Below, piece by piece: positions 51,973-60,702 of a stretch of 64,000 nucleotides of DNA. The stretch's first letter is position 1, and each line of letters begins with the position of its first letter. This stretch comes from Verrucomicrobiaceae bacterium (GTDB taxonomy: Bacteria > Verrucomicrobiota > Verrucomicrobiia > Verrucomicrobiales > Verrucomicrobiaceae). The stretch spans positions 62,001 through 126,000 of the forward strand of contig JAIXZA010000004.1 of the NCBI GenBank assembly GCA_027489965.1. Direction: 5' to 3'. The position numbers were made by a program, and so were the translations under genes. A model generated the notes under the pieces. That model did not search any database, was not told the DNA's origin, and saw nothing but the letters and a program-made list of their open reading frames with translations.

Positions 51973-53589
51973 ATGAATCATTCATTTCTGTCGCGTCGTC
52001 GTTTCATCTCTCATTCGATTGCAGCTTCGACCTTAGTAGGCGCTGCTTATGGAGTGGGCGGTGATGCTGCTGACATCTGTATTTATGGCGGCACCGCCAG
52101 TGGGGTGATGGCAGCAGTGACAGCGGTTAAGCAAGGCTGCACCGTCGTGATTATTGAGCCGAGTCGATGGCTGGGTGGCATGACAGGTGGTGGCTTGAGT
52201 CATGTGGACTGGGGACGTGAGAAGGCAGTCGGTGGCACGGCTTTGAGCATCCTATCGAAAAACTATGACGATGCCAAGTATCGCGAGGTCTTCTTGTCGT
52301 TGGTGAAGAAGTATCGCATTCGCGTCATTTATGAACATCGTGTTTCATCGGTGCTTAAGGAAGGTGCGAGCATACTCAATATGGTTCTGGATCATGCGCC
52401 GCCTGATGCTCGAGGTTGTCCAGTCGCTACAGCGACAAAGCCAAACGCAATGACGATCAAGGCGAAGGTATTTATCGATTGTTCCTATGAGGGCGATCTC
52501 ATGGCACGAGCGGGCGTGAGCTACACTTGGGGTCGCGAGAGTCAAGGTGAGTATGGGGAATCGCTCGCTGGCGTGAGGCCTAACCTCGCTGTGTATGACA
52601 TTGATCCGTATGTGACGCCGGGTGATTCCAAGAGTGGACTGTTGCCTTTCATTCAAGACATGAAACCGCAGCCAGAAGGCAGCGCGGATCGGTTGACGAT
52701 GGGGTATGGCTTCCGCTGGAAGTTTAGTAAGGATCCAGATCGTATCCCGATTGATCCGCCAGAGAACTACGATCCCAAACAGTTTGAGTTGTATCGCCGT
52801 GGTTTTAAAAACAAGGCTGGGATTGACCTGGGCCGCCGCATGAAGGGCAAGCTTGGGTTCTTTGAGGAAGCGGGTGGTCGCATTCACTCGATCGGGCAGG
52901 GAAATCTTGCTCGGGCGCTGTTAGCTCCAACGAACTATGGCAGTAATGCTGACTATCCCGATGGCGATTACGCTACCCGCGCTCGTATTTGGAAGGCTGA
53001 TCAGGAGTTTATGCGTGGCATGACGCACTTCCTTCGCACCGATGATTGCGTGCCTGATAAGTTCAAAAAACTTGCTGCCGAGTTGGGTTTTCAGCGCGGT
53101 ATTTTCGATGAAACAGGAGGATGGCCGCATCAGCTTTATGTGCGTGAGGCTCGCCGCATGAGGTCCGAGTATGTCCTGACTCAGACGGACCTCGAAGGCA
53201 GCACTAATCCTGAGGATAGCATCGGGCTCGCTTCGTACGGTGTGGATGATTGGCCTTATGCTACCTATGCGCTGGAGGGCAAGGTGGCGCTCTACGGTGG
53301 CGAGTTTTCAATGCTGTATCTCGACAGCAAACACGAAGGTATTTATAAGATCCCGTATCGTGCGATCACGCCAAAGCAAAGCGAGTGCACCAACCTTCTC
53401 GTTCCAGTCTGCGTGAGTGCCAGCCACATCGCTATGACCTCCATTCGCATGGAGCCTGTCTGGATGATTCTAGGCGAATCCGCAGGCGTCGCCGCAGCGA
53501 TGGCTGTGCGTGAAAGCACGCCTGTGCAAAAGGTTCCGTATGTGGGGCTTCAAGAGAAGCTCCTGGTCCTGAAGCAGAAACTAGCCTGA
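51973..53589 (+). CDS. Tat-exported FAD-dependent oxidoreductase
   Basis: The 538-residue product starts with a twin-arginine signal (MNHSFLSRRRFISHSIAAST), then a Rossmann FAD site (DICIYGGTASGVMAAVTAVK) with E/W contacts IIEPSRWLGGMTGGGL, the pattern of the FAD-dependent oxidoreductase family common in Verrucomicrobiota and Planctomycetes. A C-terminal FAD segment (MEPVWMILGESAGVAAAMAV) closes the fold. The cofactor is inserted before export, which explains the Tat route. The substrate is unknown, possibly a sugar or another polysaccharide-derived compound. It stands alone downstream of pepD on the opposite strand; the gap 51717-51972 has no convincing gene. Confidence 0.88.
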   Translation: MNHSFLSRRRFISHSIAASTLVGAAYGVGGDAADICIYGGTASGVMAAVTAVKQGCTVVIIEPSRWLGGMTGGGLSHVDWGREKAVGGTALSILSKNYDDAKYREVFLSLVKKYRIRVIYEHRVSSVLKEGASILNMVLDHAPPDARGCPVATATKPNAMTIKAKVFIDCSYEGDLMARAGVSYTWGRESQGEYGESLAGVRPNLAVYDIDPYVTPGDSKSGLLPFIQDMKPQPEGSADRLTMGYGFRWKFSKDPDRIPIDPPENYDPKQFELYRRGFKNKAGIDLGRRMKGKLGFFEEAGGRIHSIGQGNLARALLAPTNYGSNADYPDGDYATRARIWKADQEFMRGMTHFLRTDDCVPDKFKKLAAELGFQRGIFDETGGWPHQLYVREARRMRSEYVLTQTDLEGSTNPEDSIGLASYGVDDWPYATYALEGKVALYGGEFSMLYLDSKHEGIYKIPYRAITPKQSECTNLLVPVCVSASHIAMTSIRMEPVWMILGESAGVAAAMAVRESTPVQKVPYVGLQEKLLVLKQKLA

Positions 53590-53764
53590 TCTATGTCACG
53601 ATTTTTTCATTGGTTTAGAAGTCGGCATGCAGGTGGGTGGGATGGCTGCTTCAGTGGCTCGTGAGCACTTCGCGGGCGTATCCGCTTGGTAGAACCGTCG
53701 TCCGCCTTCTGAGTGATCTTTTGTTTTCACTAAACAAATGCCGTCAGTTTCGGAATAGCATCCT
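53590..53764. other. Spacer with no recognisable gene
   Basis: This is the start of a ~300-bp gap after the Tat oxidoreductase. One frame reads VGGMAASVAREHFAGVSAW and then a stop, which may be a decayed coding remnant, but it cannot be identified. No promoter or RNA structure stands out. The remaining part of the gap is the inverted-repeat element. Confidence 0.4.
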
Positions 53765-53891
53765 TAACCTGACCTATTCATGAAACTCTACTGCGACTTG
53801 CTGCAAGCTTACATTGGCCGCGCTGGGCTTGTTTTCCCACTGCGGGCTTTCGAGGCGTCTCGTGACGACTTTCATGAATAGATCAGGTTAG
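53765..53891. repeat. MITE-like element with imperfect terminal inverted repeats
   Basis: The left end TTAACCTGACCTATTCATGA (from 53765) and the right end TCATGAATAGATCAGGTTAG (to 53891) are inverted copies with one mismatch over ~20 bp. The ~85 bp between them has no coding capacity. The right half recurs at 22299-22337. In both places the outer end of the element supplies or touches the stop codon of a minus-strand gene. The size and build fit a miniature inverted-repeat element; no mobilising transposase is in the window. Confidence 0.75.
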
Positions 53892-54262
53892 GCCGGCTGA
53901 AGTTCAGGCTCCCAATCTTCTTTTCCGGTGCCGACGCCAATGAGTTCTTTTTCTTCTGCCTCCTCGCTGTCGGTTTGAAGGGGGGCGAAACGCTCGCTGC
54001 GGAAGCCAAGTTCCTGCTTGAGGCTACTGTGGGGGTCGTCAGGATTTTGCAGCTCTTTTAAAAGCAGCAGAATGTCGAACTCAGCATCCGTGAGCTGGAT
54101 CTCAGCATCATCATTGACTGAAAATTTGGGATTGGATCGTCCGGCTGCCATGGAGCGGACTGTGTAGATTCGGTCCTTCTTTGGCAAAGCCGTATAGAGA
54201 TCATAGACCCAGGGTTCGAATTGATCATTGATGCAGACGACTTTTTGACCGGTTTGGAACAT
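53888..54262 (-). CDS. Small acidic protein of unknown function
   Basis: The 124-residue product has an SH3-like beginning (MFQTGQKVVCINDQFEPWVYDLYTAL, then KDRIYTVRSM), often seen in small proteins whose first half forms a barrel of five strands. The rest is acidic and flexible (SEEAEEKELIGVGTGKEDWEPELQPA). There is no signal peptide and no known family. The stop codon (TAA) lies in the right end of the neighbouring inverted-repeat element, so the true C-terminus may have been altered by insertion. It could be co-transcribed with nothing else; the lipase-like gene upstream is 84 bases away. Confidence 0.6.
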   Translation of the reverse strand: MFQTGQKVVCINDQFEPWVYDLYTALPKKDRIYTVRSMAAGRSNPKFSVNDDAEIQLTDAEFDILLLLKELQNPDDPHSSLKQELGFRSERFAPLQTDSEEAEEKELIGVGTGKEDWEPELQPA

Positions 54263-54283
54263 AGGGAGGGATGAATAGTGTGC

Positions 54284-54338
54284 AGTGGCTTTGGCAAATA
54301 AAGGTTAACAATAGCAAACCACTGTCAACAACCGCAAT
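54284..54338. repeat. Third, partial array of the 10-mer repeat family
   Basis: On the minus strand four 10-bp units follow each other (GATTGCGGTT, GTTGACAGTG, GTTTGCTATT, GTTAACC). A degenerate opposite unit (GCAGTGGCTTTGG) starts at 54288. The GGCGC hairpin of the other two copies is missing. It fills the gap between the lipase-like gene and the small acidic gene. Confidence 0.6.
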
Positions 54339-54346
54339 CTTCTCAG

Positions 54347-56014
54347 CTACTCTCTTCCTAGTGCTTTCAGGTGCTCGTGCAGGCGTTTGAGGACTTCGTC
54401 GATGACTACTTGGTCTTCGACGCAGCCGTGCCAGCAGGGGACGATTTTTTCGGTGCCGGTGCTGAGGTGTGAGCTGGAGTAGGGTACGACTCGGTCGCTG
54501 CTTTCCAATAAAGGTTTGTTTCCAACACGGCCGATGATGCTGTGATGTGGGATTGGGATGGGTTTGCTATTCAGGGCTTTAAAATAGGGATGCTTGGGGG
54601 AAAGAGTGCCAGAACTGAGGAAAGCAAACATGCCCCAGCCGCGGATCTGGGGATTGAGGGCGTCACTGTTGCCAGAAATGATTTCTTTGACCAAAAACAG
54701 GGAGTCGATCGGCAGTCGGATGAGGGTGGAGAGTCGGTAAATGATGCCTTTATCCGCGACGGCGCTGCCTCTCTGTGGGACGGCAATGAAAATGAGACGC
54801 TTGATGTCGGGTTCTTTAGTGAAAATAAGCGATTGGGTGAGGCGCTCACGGCTGGCTTCCGTGAGGTTTAGTTCGGCTGGTGGGCGCTTAAAGTAGGCTT
54901 TCCAGAAGTCTTCCCCAGAGTCGATGCTCTGGATGCGACTGAGCAGTCCGCCCATGCTGTGGCCGACGAGGACCATCTGATCCATGCCAGGGTCATTGTG
55001 ATCGGGATCTAGTTTTTCACGGGCTTCTTTGAGTGATTCCCGCAAACGGCGTGCAGTGTTGGGCACGGCCATGCCAGTGGGGTAAAGGAAATACCAAGGC
55101 TGGTAATTGGCGCGCAGGACAGGGTCAGCGTAGATGGCATTGATGCAGGGATACCAGATGTGAGGATCACTGAGCACGCCATGGACAAAGGTGACGGGGA
55201 TACGCTGCGGATCATGGATTTCCAGGCGGTAGAGCTTGCTGTCGGCGATGGTTTTTTCTGGGAACAGAGCACCGATGAGGGAGAAACGGCGCAGGAAGTT
55301 GTTATCGAGGGCCAGCTTTTTGGCGGCGCTGTAATTAGCCTCAAGCGCAATGGTACGCTGACCGATTTTAAGGGTAGGCTGACGTAGCGGATTATAGAGG
55401 CGCAGATGCGCCTGGCGTGGTGCTTTTGAGTCTTCTGATTTTGGATCAAAAACGATCAACGCAGTAAGCGTCAGATGGCCACCATTGAGTGGCATCAGCG
55501 GGTATTGTTGCGCCATTTTTGGGGAATAAGAGACTTCTCCGACGACAGGTATACCGATACCAGCTTCTGTGACATCGCGCGACTTTCTAACAGGCACGTT
55601 TTTTGCCAGTCGCAGCCGATCTAAAACCAATGGTGAGACCTCCTGTGGCGAGCCAGGTGGAGGTAGAAGTTGAATTTGAAAACTGCTGCCGGAGCCTTCA
55701 AATCGACTGGTCAGCTGCCAGTCCCGTGGCAGCTTGCGGCTATTCCATTCATCCAAAATGGAGGCAACGGCGCGCTCATAATCAGCTTCGGCTTTGGCTC
55801 TTTTGCTGGCGGAATTGGCGCTGTTTTTCCAGATGTCCCAGGCCGATGCTGCGGTTCTGAGATCGTTAGCGATGCGCTTTTCACTAAACCGATTCAATGA
55901 CCAAAAAGGCTCTTTGACCGTTGGCGACTTTGGGGCATGAACGCAACTGGCGAGCAGGTGTAGAGAAGCAAATAGAAGCAGGAGTCGCAGAATCACAGGT
56001 CGGTCGGGGGACAC
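54347..56014 (-). CDS. Lipase-like alpha/beta hydrolase lipoprotein
   Basis: A GTG at 56014 has AAGGA five bases upstream and yields a lipoprotein signal (VILRLLLLFASLHLLASC), with the lipid attached at the Cys of LLASC; the frame extends to a TTG at 56047. After a ~250-residue N-terminal part comes the hydrolase core: VTFVHGVLSDPHIWYPC (oxyanion region), MVLVGHSMGGLLSR with the catalytic Ser, and a late His in the text VVPYSSSHLS. Such PGAP1/lipase-like proteins act on lipids or esters at the cell surface. It follows the M60 peptidase gene on the same strand; both could be part of the same nutrient-gaining set. Confidence 0.78.
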   Translation of the reverse strand: MSPDRPVILRLLLLFASLHLLASCVHAPKSPTVKEPFWSLNRFSEKRIANDLRTAASAWDIWKNSANSASKRAKAEADYERAVASILDEWNSRKLPRDWQLTSRFEGSGSSFQIQLLPPPGSPQEVSPLVLDRLRLAKNVPVRKSRDVTEAGIGIPVVGEVSYSPKMAQQYPLMPLNGGHLTLTALIVFDPKSEDSKAPRQAHLRLYNPLRQPTLKIGQRTIALEANYSAAKKLALDNNFLRRFSLIGALFPEKTIADSKLYRLEIHDPQRIPVTFVHGVLSDPHIWYPCINAIYADPVLRANYQPWYFLYPTGMAVPNTARRLRESLKEAREKLDPDHNDPGMDQMVLVGHSMGGLLSRIQSIDSGEDFWKAYFKRPPAELNLTEASRERLTQSLIFTKEPDIKRLIFIAVPQRGSAVADKGIIYRLSTLIRLPIDSLFLVKEIISGNSDALNPQIRGWGMFAFLSSGTLSPKHPYFKALNSKPIPIPHHSIIGRVGNKPLLESSDRVVPYSSSHLSTGTEKIVPCWHGCVEDQVVIDEVLKRLHEHLKALGRE

Positions 56015-56075
56015 TGCATCCTTGGCTGAAGGCGCGCCTGTAATCAAGCACGTATCCTTGAAACTATGAACAGGG

Positions 56076-58286
56076 TCAGAGGCCTTTGGGCATCCAGGGT
56101 TCTAGTTTGCTGACTTTGGCTTTGGCTTCGGCGCTGACGGGGATTCCCCAGGCATCAAAGAACGGGCCGAGGTTCTTTTGGGTGATTTTGGAGTAACGGA
56201 TGAGGAATTGATCGCGTCGTTCATCATCTCCCTTCGGCGTGGGGCCGTAGCTACTGTCGGCAAAACTATGAAGATATTGACGCCAGCTATTCCAGCCAAA
56301 TTCCTGCATGAGCTGAATGTAGGTGGTGAGCGCGAGAAAGGGATCACTTTTCCAAGCCTGCCATTTGATTGGGGCACGCTTGATTTTTTGCAGGTTTTCT
56401 TTTCGTGCATCTTCACTGATGGCGGGATGGCCGATGAGCCAGTCCTTTTTTAGGACTTCATGGTAGCAGTACATGCCGATGACGTTGTTGGTGACTTCGC
56501 CTGTCCCATCAAAGGTGAAATCTCCTCGTTGATGGTTATGTCCGATCTCATGGTAAAAACCCCAGCCTGGGAATTTCAAGCGACTGAAGGTGACCATTTC
56601 GGGTGCGGCACTGGTCGGAATCATGATGGGGTAGCCGCTGTGCATGTACCCAGCGCTGATTTGGACGTCGGCGACGATGCGCTCAGGCCGTTTGCGCTCG
56701 GTGGTTTGATTGCTGACATCATCCTGAGCTTCGACGACTTTTTGCCAGAAACTCATGAGCTCTGTCGGGTTATTCACGCCTCTGGCTACCGATGAGGGGA
56801 AGGAGATGATCAAGTTATCACAGGCCATCTCGGCCCAGATGCCCGGGCGTTTTTTAATCTCAGTGTTCCATTTGGCATCGTCATCTTTTCCTAAAATGAA
56901 AAGAGGAGAAGGGACGGCCCCACTGATGATCACAGTCATGTCTGCGGTCTGGGCCGCACGGCTGGGGACTTCGATGTAGAGGAGTCCGCCGAAAGCGCTT
57001 GCCGTCCTCGTGACGGTGGCCACGAGTGGGGTGCTTTTTGTGATATCAGGTGCTCTTTGCCAGCTGTCTAGATGGTAAAGGGTATCGCTATGACAGCCAA
57101 TGCGGACGGCGTAACCTTTGTCAACGTGGCTGGACGGAATGGTGATGGTTATGGTATCGCCAGCAGCGGCGTAGAGCCCCGTGCTGGTCCAGCCCGGGAT
57201 GGTTGGATTGATCGGGATCTGTTGCGTGATGCGTGGTGCCTCTGCTGGTGTTGGACCAGGAAAGGCCAGATGGGCTGGGTGTGCCGCCACAGCTTCATTG
57301 GCAGCGAGGCGAAGAACGCGGGTCTCCATGCCTAGGCGAATGCGCGCCGAGGCATGAGCTGTTTGCGTGAGAGGTTCTTCTTTCGTGGGCATGGGACCGC
57401 TGCTATCCCCTGAACCAAGGGCGGCAGTGATGGCATCTCGCAGATGGCTGCGATCTGGTGGTTGCGCGGCCAGAGCAATTTGGATGGCGTTGGAGCTTTG
57501 CTTAACTTCTTCTGGAGTGAGGAGGGCGTTGCCAGTGGTCTGTTTTTTGATCGAGTTGACGGCCTCTGAGGCATTCATGAGTTTGGGCAATGTTGATCGG
57601 GCTGTGAAGGCTGTGATCTGCTCAAAGCCGCTCATGTCAGTGATGGCGACGCCTGCTGCCATGAGGGCTTGATTGACGCCGTGAGAAACGGAAAGCTCTT
57701 GGCCACCGCTCGTTTGGCTAAAAGCCCAGCCTGTCATGCCACCGATAAATCCACCACCTTCTTTAATCCACTGAATCAAAGAAGCGCCTTCAGCTGCATC
57801 TGTCATGCCTTGAAGATTAGCAATGATGACGTCGTAATCTTTAAGTGTCTTTGTTGTGATTGGGCCTAGATATTTTTCAGTTCGGAAGCCGCGCTGATCA
57901 AAGAAACTCACCGCATTGACTCCCAGAAGGCCAAGTTTTGGTTTCTCTTGAGCTCCGGCCCAGGTAACACAATTGGCCATCAATTTAGCGTGATCAGGCC
58001 CCAGGCCCCCGTCAAGAAAGCTGTTGTGCCCAAAGAGAATCATGCGGCCTTTGCCATATCCCGCGGCTGCTGCGACCGCGATTTCTGAGCCTTCCTTATC
58101 TGGCGCTGATAGAATGGGGAAAGCCATATTTCCCCAAATGGCAACGGGGCCTGGTGCTCCGGGTTTGGGCACTGTTGTGACGCCAGCGAGAAGTTTGCTG
58201 CGCTCTGCGATGACGATCTCGGCTGGCATCTGGGCCTGAACAAGATTCAGGGTGAGAGTGAATAAAAGAAATAGAGTGGCTTTCAT
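56076..58286 (-). CDS. Secreted M60-family metallopeptidase (enhancin/mucinase type)
   Basis: From ATG 58286 the 736-residue product has a signal peptide (MKATLFLLFTLTLNLVQAQ). The first ~230 residues look like a GATase-like/DUF4350-type fold (MILFGHNSFLDGG, YDVIIANLQGM). A beta domain follows at ~350-480. The M60 catalytic domain has the zinc motif HEIGH (~578-582) followed by a Glu (GTGEVTNN) at the usual distance. M60 enzymes cut glycoproteins such as mucins. The frame extends to 58331 without a better start. It is divergent from the MFS gene. Confidence 0.88.
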   Translation of the reverse strand: MKATLFLLFTLTLNLVQAQMPAEIVIAERSKLLAGVTTVPKPGAPGPVAIWGNMAFPILSAPDKEGSEIAVAAAAGYGKGRMILFGHNSFLDGGLGPDHAKLMANCVTWAGAQEKPKLGLLGVNAVSFFDQRGFRTEKYLGPITTKTLKDYDVIIANLQGMTDAAEGASLIQWIKEGGGFIGGMTGWAFSQTSGGQELSVSHGVNQALMAAGVAITDMSGFEQITAFTARSTLPKLMNASEAVNSIKKQTTGNALLTPEEVKQSSNAIQIALAAQPPDRSHLRDAITAALGSGDSSGPMPTKEEPLTQTAHASARIRLGMETRVLRLAANEAVAAHPAHLAFPGPTPAEAPRITQQIPINPTIPGWTSTGLYAAAGDTITITIPSSHVDKGYAVRIGCHSDTLYHLDSWQRAPDITKSTPLVATVTRTASAFGGLLYIEVPSRAAQTADMTVIISGAVPSPLFILGKDDDAKWNTEIKKRPGIWAEMACDNLIISFPSSVARGVNNPTELMSFWQKVVEAQDDVSNQTTERKRPERIVADVQISAGYMHSGYPIMIPTSAAPEMVTFSRLKFPGWGFYHEIGHNHQRGDFTFDGTGEVTNNVIGMYCYHEVLKKDWLIGHPAISEDARKENLQKIKRAPIKWQAWKSDPFLALTTYIQLMQEFGWNSWRQYLHSFADSSYGPTPKGDDERRDQFLIRYSKITQKNLGPFFDAWGIPVSAEAKAKVSKLEPWMPKGL

Positions 58287-58400
58287 CGTTGGCTGGTCGG
58301 CAACATTAAACTCATCATCCACGACATTCATTAGGAGAAGTTTTCGTCAGTGAATGATTCTGGCTGGTCAAGTTCAGTTTCAACGCTCATTCTCATGACT

Positions 58401-59708
58401 ATGTCATCAGCCACCTTGGAATCAGCCGTTTACCGCAAAGTGACCCGTCGTCTCATGCCGGTACTTTTTGTGAGCTATATTCTGGCCTACATTGATCGTG
58501 TAAACGTTGGTTTTGCTAAACTGTCAATGAAGGCTGAGCCGTGGTTTTCAGAGGCAGTTTTTGCCACTGGGGCAGGAGTTTTCTTTTTGGGGTATTTCTT
58601 TTTTGAGGTGCCAGGAAACGTGATCCTGCATCGGGTCGGCGCGCGATTATGGTTGGCGCGGATTATGATTGGTTGGGGGATTGTGTCCGCTTGTCTGGCT
58701 TGGAGTCACAGCCCGATCTCGTTTTATTCACTGCGTTTTCTGCTCGGTATTGCTGAGGCTGGCTTTTTTCCCGGGATCATTCTTTACCTGACCTATTGGT
58801 ACCCGAGTGAGCATCGAGCGCGGATGGTGGCGCTGTTTATGACGGCGATTGCGGTTGCTGGTGTGATTGGTGGACCATTTTCGGGATGGCTGCTAAAAAC
58901 TACAGCAGGTTGGTACGGCTTGGCTTCCTGGCAGTGGCTGTTTATTTTGGAGGGTATTCCGACCACGCTCGTAGGGCTGGCTTTACCTTGGCTACTGACG
59001 GATCGGCCTGAGCAGGCACGCTGGCTTACGTTAAAAGAACAAGAGTTTCTGCGCAGTCGTTTAGTAGATGAGGAGCTCAAAAAAGCGGAAACAGGTCATG
59101 TCTCGCACAAAGTCTGGGATGTTTTTGTTTCGCCGCGTGTGTGGCTTTGTTGCGCCATCTATTTGGGGGCTGTTGTGGGACTCTATGGAACTTCTTTTTG
59201 GCTGCCACAAATCATCAAAGACAATCTCACCCAGGATGATTGGATGGTGGGTTTGTATTCGGCTTTTCCGTGGGCCATAGCTGCTTTAGGCATGATTTTG
59301 GTTAGCCGAAGTTCTGATCGTAAAACTGAGCGACGCTGGCATGTAGGGCTTTCCGCATTGGTTGCTGGAGTCGCCTTTGCTGCCAGTGGCATCCCTGGTT
59401 TGCCGCCGTTACTGCTTCTTGGACTGTTGGCGGTGGCTATCACTGGAGTCATGTCTGCGATTGCCTGTTTCTGGGCATTGCCTACGGCCATGTTGTCTGG
59501 CACAGCTGCCGCAGCTGGGATCGCATGGATTAACTCGGTGGGAAATCTTGCCGGTTATCTGAGTCCAGAAATGATTGGCTGGCTAAAAGTGCATCATGGT
59601 ATGGGCGCGGCGCTGTGTGCCGTGGCACTCATTTTGGCTTCTTCCGGTTTATTGGTTATCTTTGGCACGCGTCAGTTTGACCAAAAGACAAACAACCCCA
59701 CGCGCTGA
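58401..59708 (+). CDS. MFS transporter of the anion:cation symporter type
   Basis: The ~435-residue product has twelve membrane segments. The N-terminus (AVYRKVTRRLMPVLFVSYIL, then AYIDRVNVGFAKLSM) is the signature of the ACS subfamily (hexuronate, galactonate, phthalate or 4-hydroxyphenylacetate importers), and GIAEAGFFPGIILYLTYWYP is its second hallmark. It probably imports a sugar acid or aromatic acid. Starts at 58350, 58395 or 58401 are possible; the last gives the standard N-terminus. The stop codon lies inside the terminator hairpin. It is divergent from the M60 peptidase. Confidence 0.9.
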   Translation: MSSATLESAVYRKVTRRLMPVLFVSYILAYIDRVNVGFAKLSMKAEPWFSEAVFATGAGVFFLGYFFFEVPGNVILHRVGARLWLARIMIGWGIVSACLAWSHSPISFYSLRFLLGIAEAGFFPGIILYLTYWYPSEHRARMVALFMTAIAVAGVIGGPFSGWLLKTTAGWYGLASWQWLFILEGIPTTLVGLALPWLLTDRPEQARWLTLKEQEFLRSRLVDEELKKAETGHVSHKVWDVFVSPRVWLCCAIYLGAVVGLYGTSFWLPQIIKDNLTQDDWMVGLYSAFPWAIAALGMILVSRSSDRKTERRWHVGLSALVAGVAFAASGIPGLPPLLLLGLLAVAITGVMSAIACFWALPTAMLSGTAAAAGIAWINSVGNLAGYLSPEMIGWLKVHHGMGAALCAVALILASSGLLVIFGTRQFDQKTNNPTR

Positions 59709-59728
59709 GAAAGCGGGCGGGGTTGTTT
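59690..59728. terminator. Terminator overlapping the MFS gene end
   Basis: The stem AAACAACCCC / GGGGTTGTTT (10 bp), extended inside by CGC/GCG, ends in a T run. The MFS stop TGA (59706-59708) lies in its loop region. The A-rich left side means it can also serve the convergent minus-strand gene at 59757. Confidence 0.85.
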
Positions 59729-59756
59729 AATTGGAGTGAATTGGGGACAGCCGCTT

Positions 59757-60500
59757 TTACGCTGCGCGTGCTTTGAGACGTGTTTTCTTTTCTTCGAGTT
59801 TTGGCTGTGTCGTTGGTTTAAAGGCTTCGCCAAAAAGATATTGGCGGGCGCTATCGATCTGGCCCATGACGCGGTTATGCCATTTCGCGAAGTCTTTGCC
59901 CAAGTCTTCTGCGGGCTGGTTACCCATCAGGACTTCCGAGAGCTCTTTGTGCTCACTGCGGAGGACCATGTCCACCTGGAAGCCGACTTCAGGGATGTAA
60001 AGCTCTACGGCTTCGAACATGTCCATCACACGGGCTGCGTAGCTACGGTCCCAGACTTTATCATCATCTTCGTAACTGCTAGTGATCAAGTGTGCAATGA
60101 GGTATTCGGCATGGTCTGAGAAGACTTCTGCCGACTCAATGACAGAATCAAAACTGTCTCCTTCGCTGGTGACTGGTAGCACGACAGATAGGGTGAAATC
60201 AGCTTTTTCCAGAGCGGTCTCAAGCTGGTGGTTTTGATAAAACTTGTGGAAAAACTCACCCATGCCTGTGCTCACTTCGAGAATGGTAATGGGGCTTTCT
60301 GCCAGGGTCTCCATGAACGAACGACGCGTCAGACGCGTGCTGTCGATATGGTGTTCATGATCGTCGGCTGAAGCATCGTCCACCAGAGTTTTCATCTGAT
60401 GAGAGACGCCGTATTGGCCGAGGTAACGGCTGAAGCAGCGAGCGATTGTGCTCTTGCCGGTCGATGGATAATCGTTTTGGATGAGGATGAGCTTTTTCAT
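59757..60500 (-). CDS. P-loop protein of unknown function
   Basis: From ATG 60500 the 247-residue product starts MKKLILIQNDYPSTGKST, a Walker A-like loop (PSTGKST) in which the first Gly is replaced. A hydrophobic strand with Glu/Ser (ITILEVSTGMGEFFHKFY) could hold Walker B. The rest is mixed alpha/beta with an acidic middle and a basic tail (KKTRLKARAA). It recalls plasmid StbC/ParA-like NTPases, but I cannot assign a family. ATGs at 60518 and 60524 are also possible. It is transcribed towards the MFS terminator; the AT-rich 60525-60650 is the probable divergent promoter. Confidence 0.65.
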   Translation of the reverse strand: MKKLILIQNDYPSTGKSTIARCFSRYLGQYGVSHQMKTLVDDASADDHEHHIDSTRLTRRSFMETLAESPITILEVSTGMGEFFHKFYQNHQLETALEKADFTLSVVLPVTSEGDSFDSVIESAEVFSDHAEYLIAHLITSSYEDDDKVWDRSYAARVMDMFEAVELYIPEVGFQVDMVLRSEHKELSEVLMGNQPAEDLGKDFAKWHNRVMGQIDSARQYLFGEAFKPTTQPKLEEKKTRLKARAA

Positions 60501-60524
60501 ATTTGTTTCGGATTCCATAGTCAT

Positions 60525-60700
60525 TATGTAAATTATAAATAATATTGCAACAATAAAATGTTAAGGGATGTAAATTTTTTATAAATACCGACTTTCGTTG
60601 TTTCTTGGGTAACTGCGAAAACTAGCTTTTGGACACATTACAGCCACATCGTGTCGCGCTGATATGCAAGGAGCAGGGCGGGGTGCTTCGTTTAGCTCAA
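60525..60700. promoter_or_regulatory. AT-rich divergent promoter region
   Basis: The segment 60525-60600 is strikingly AT-rich (for example AAATTATAAATAATATTG and TTTTTTATAAATACC) in a GC-richer surrounding. It lies between two divergent genes, the P-loop protein and the Gfo/Idh/MocA protein. I see -10-like boxes (TATAAT-like) on both strands but no clear operator. Confidence 0.45.
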
Positions 60701-60702
60701 GC

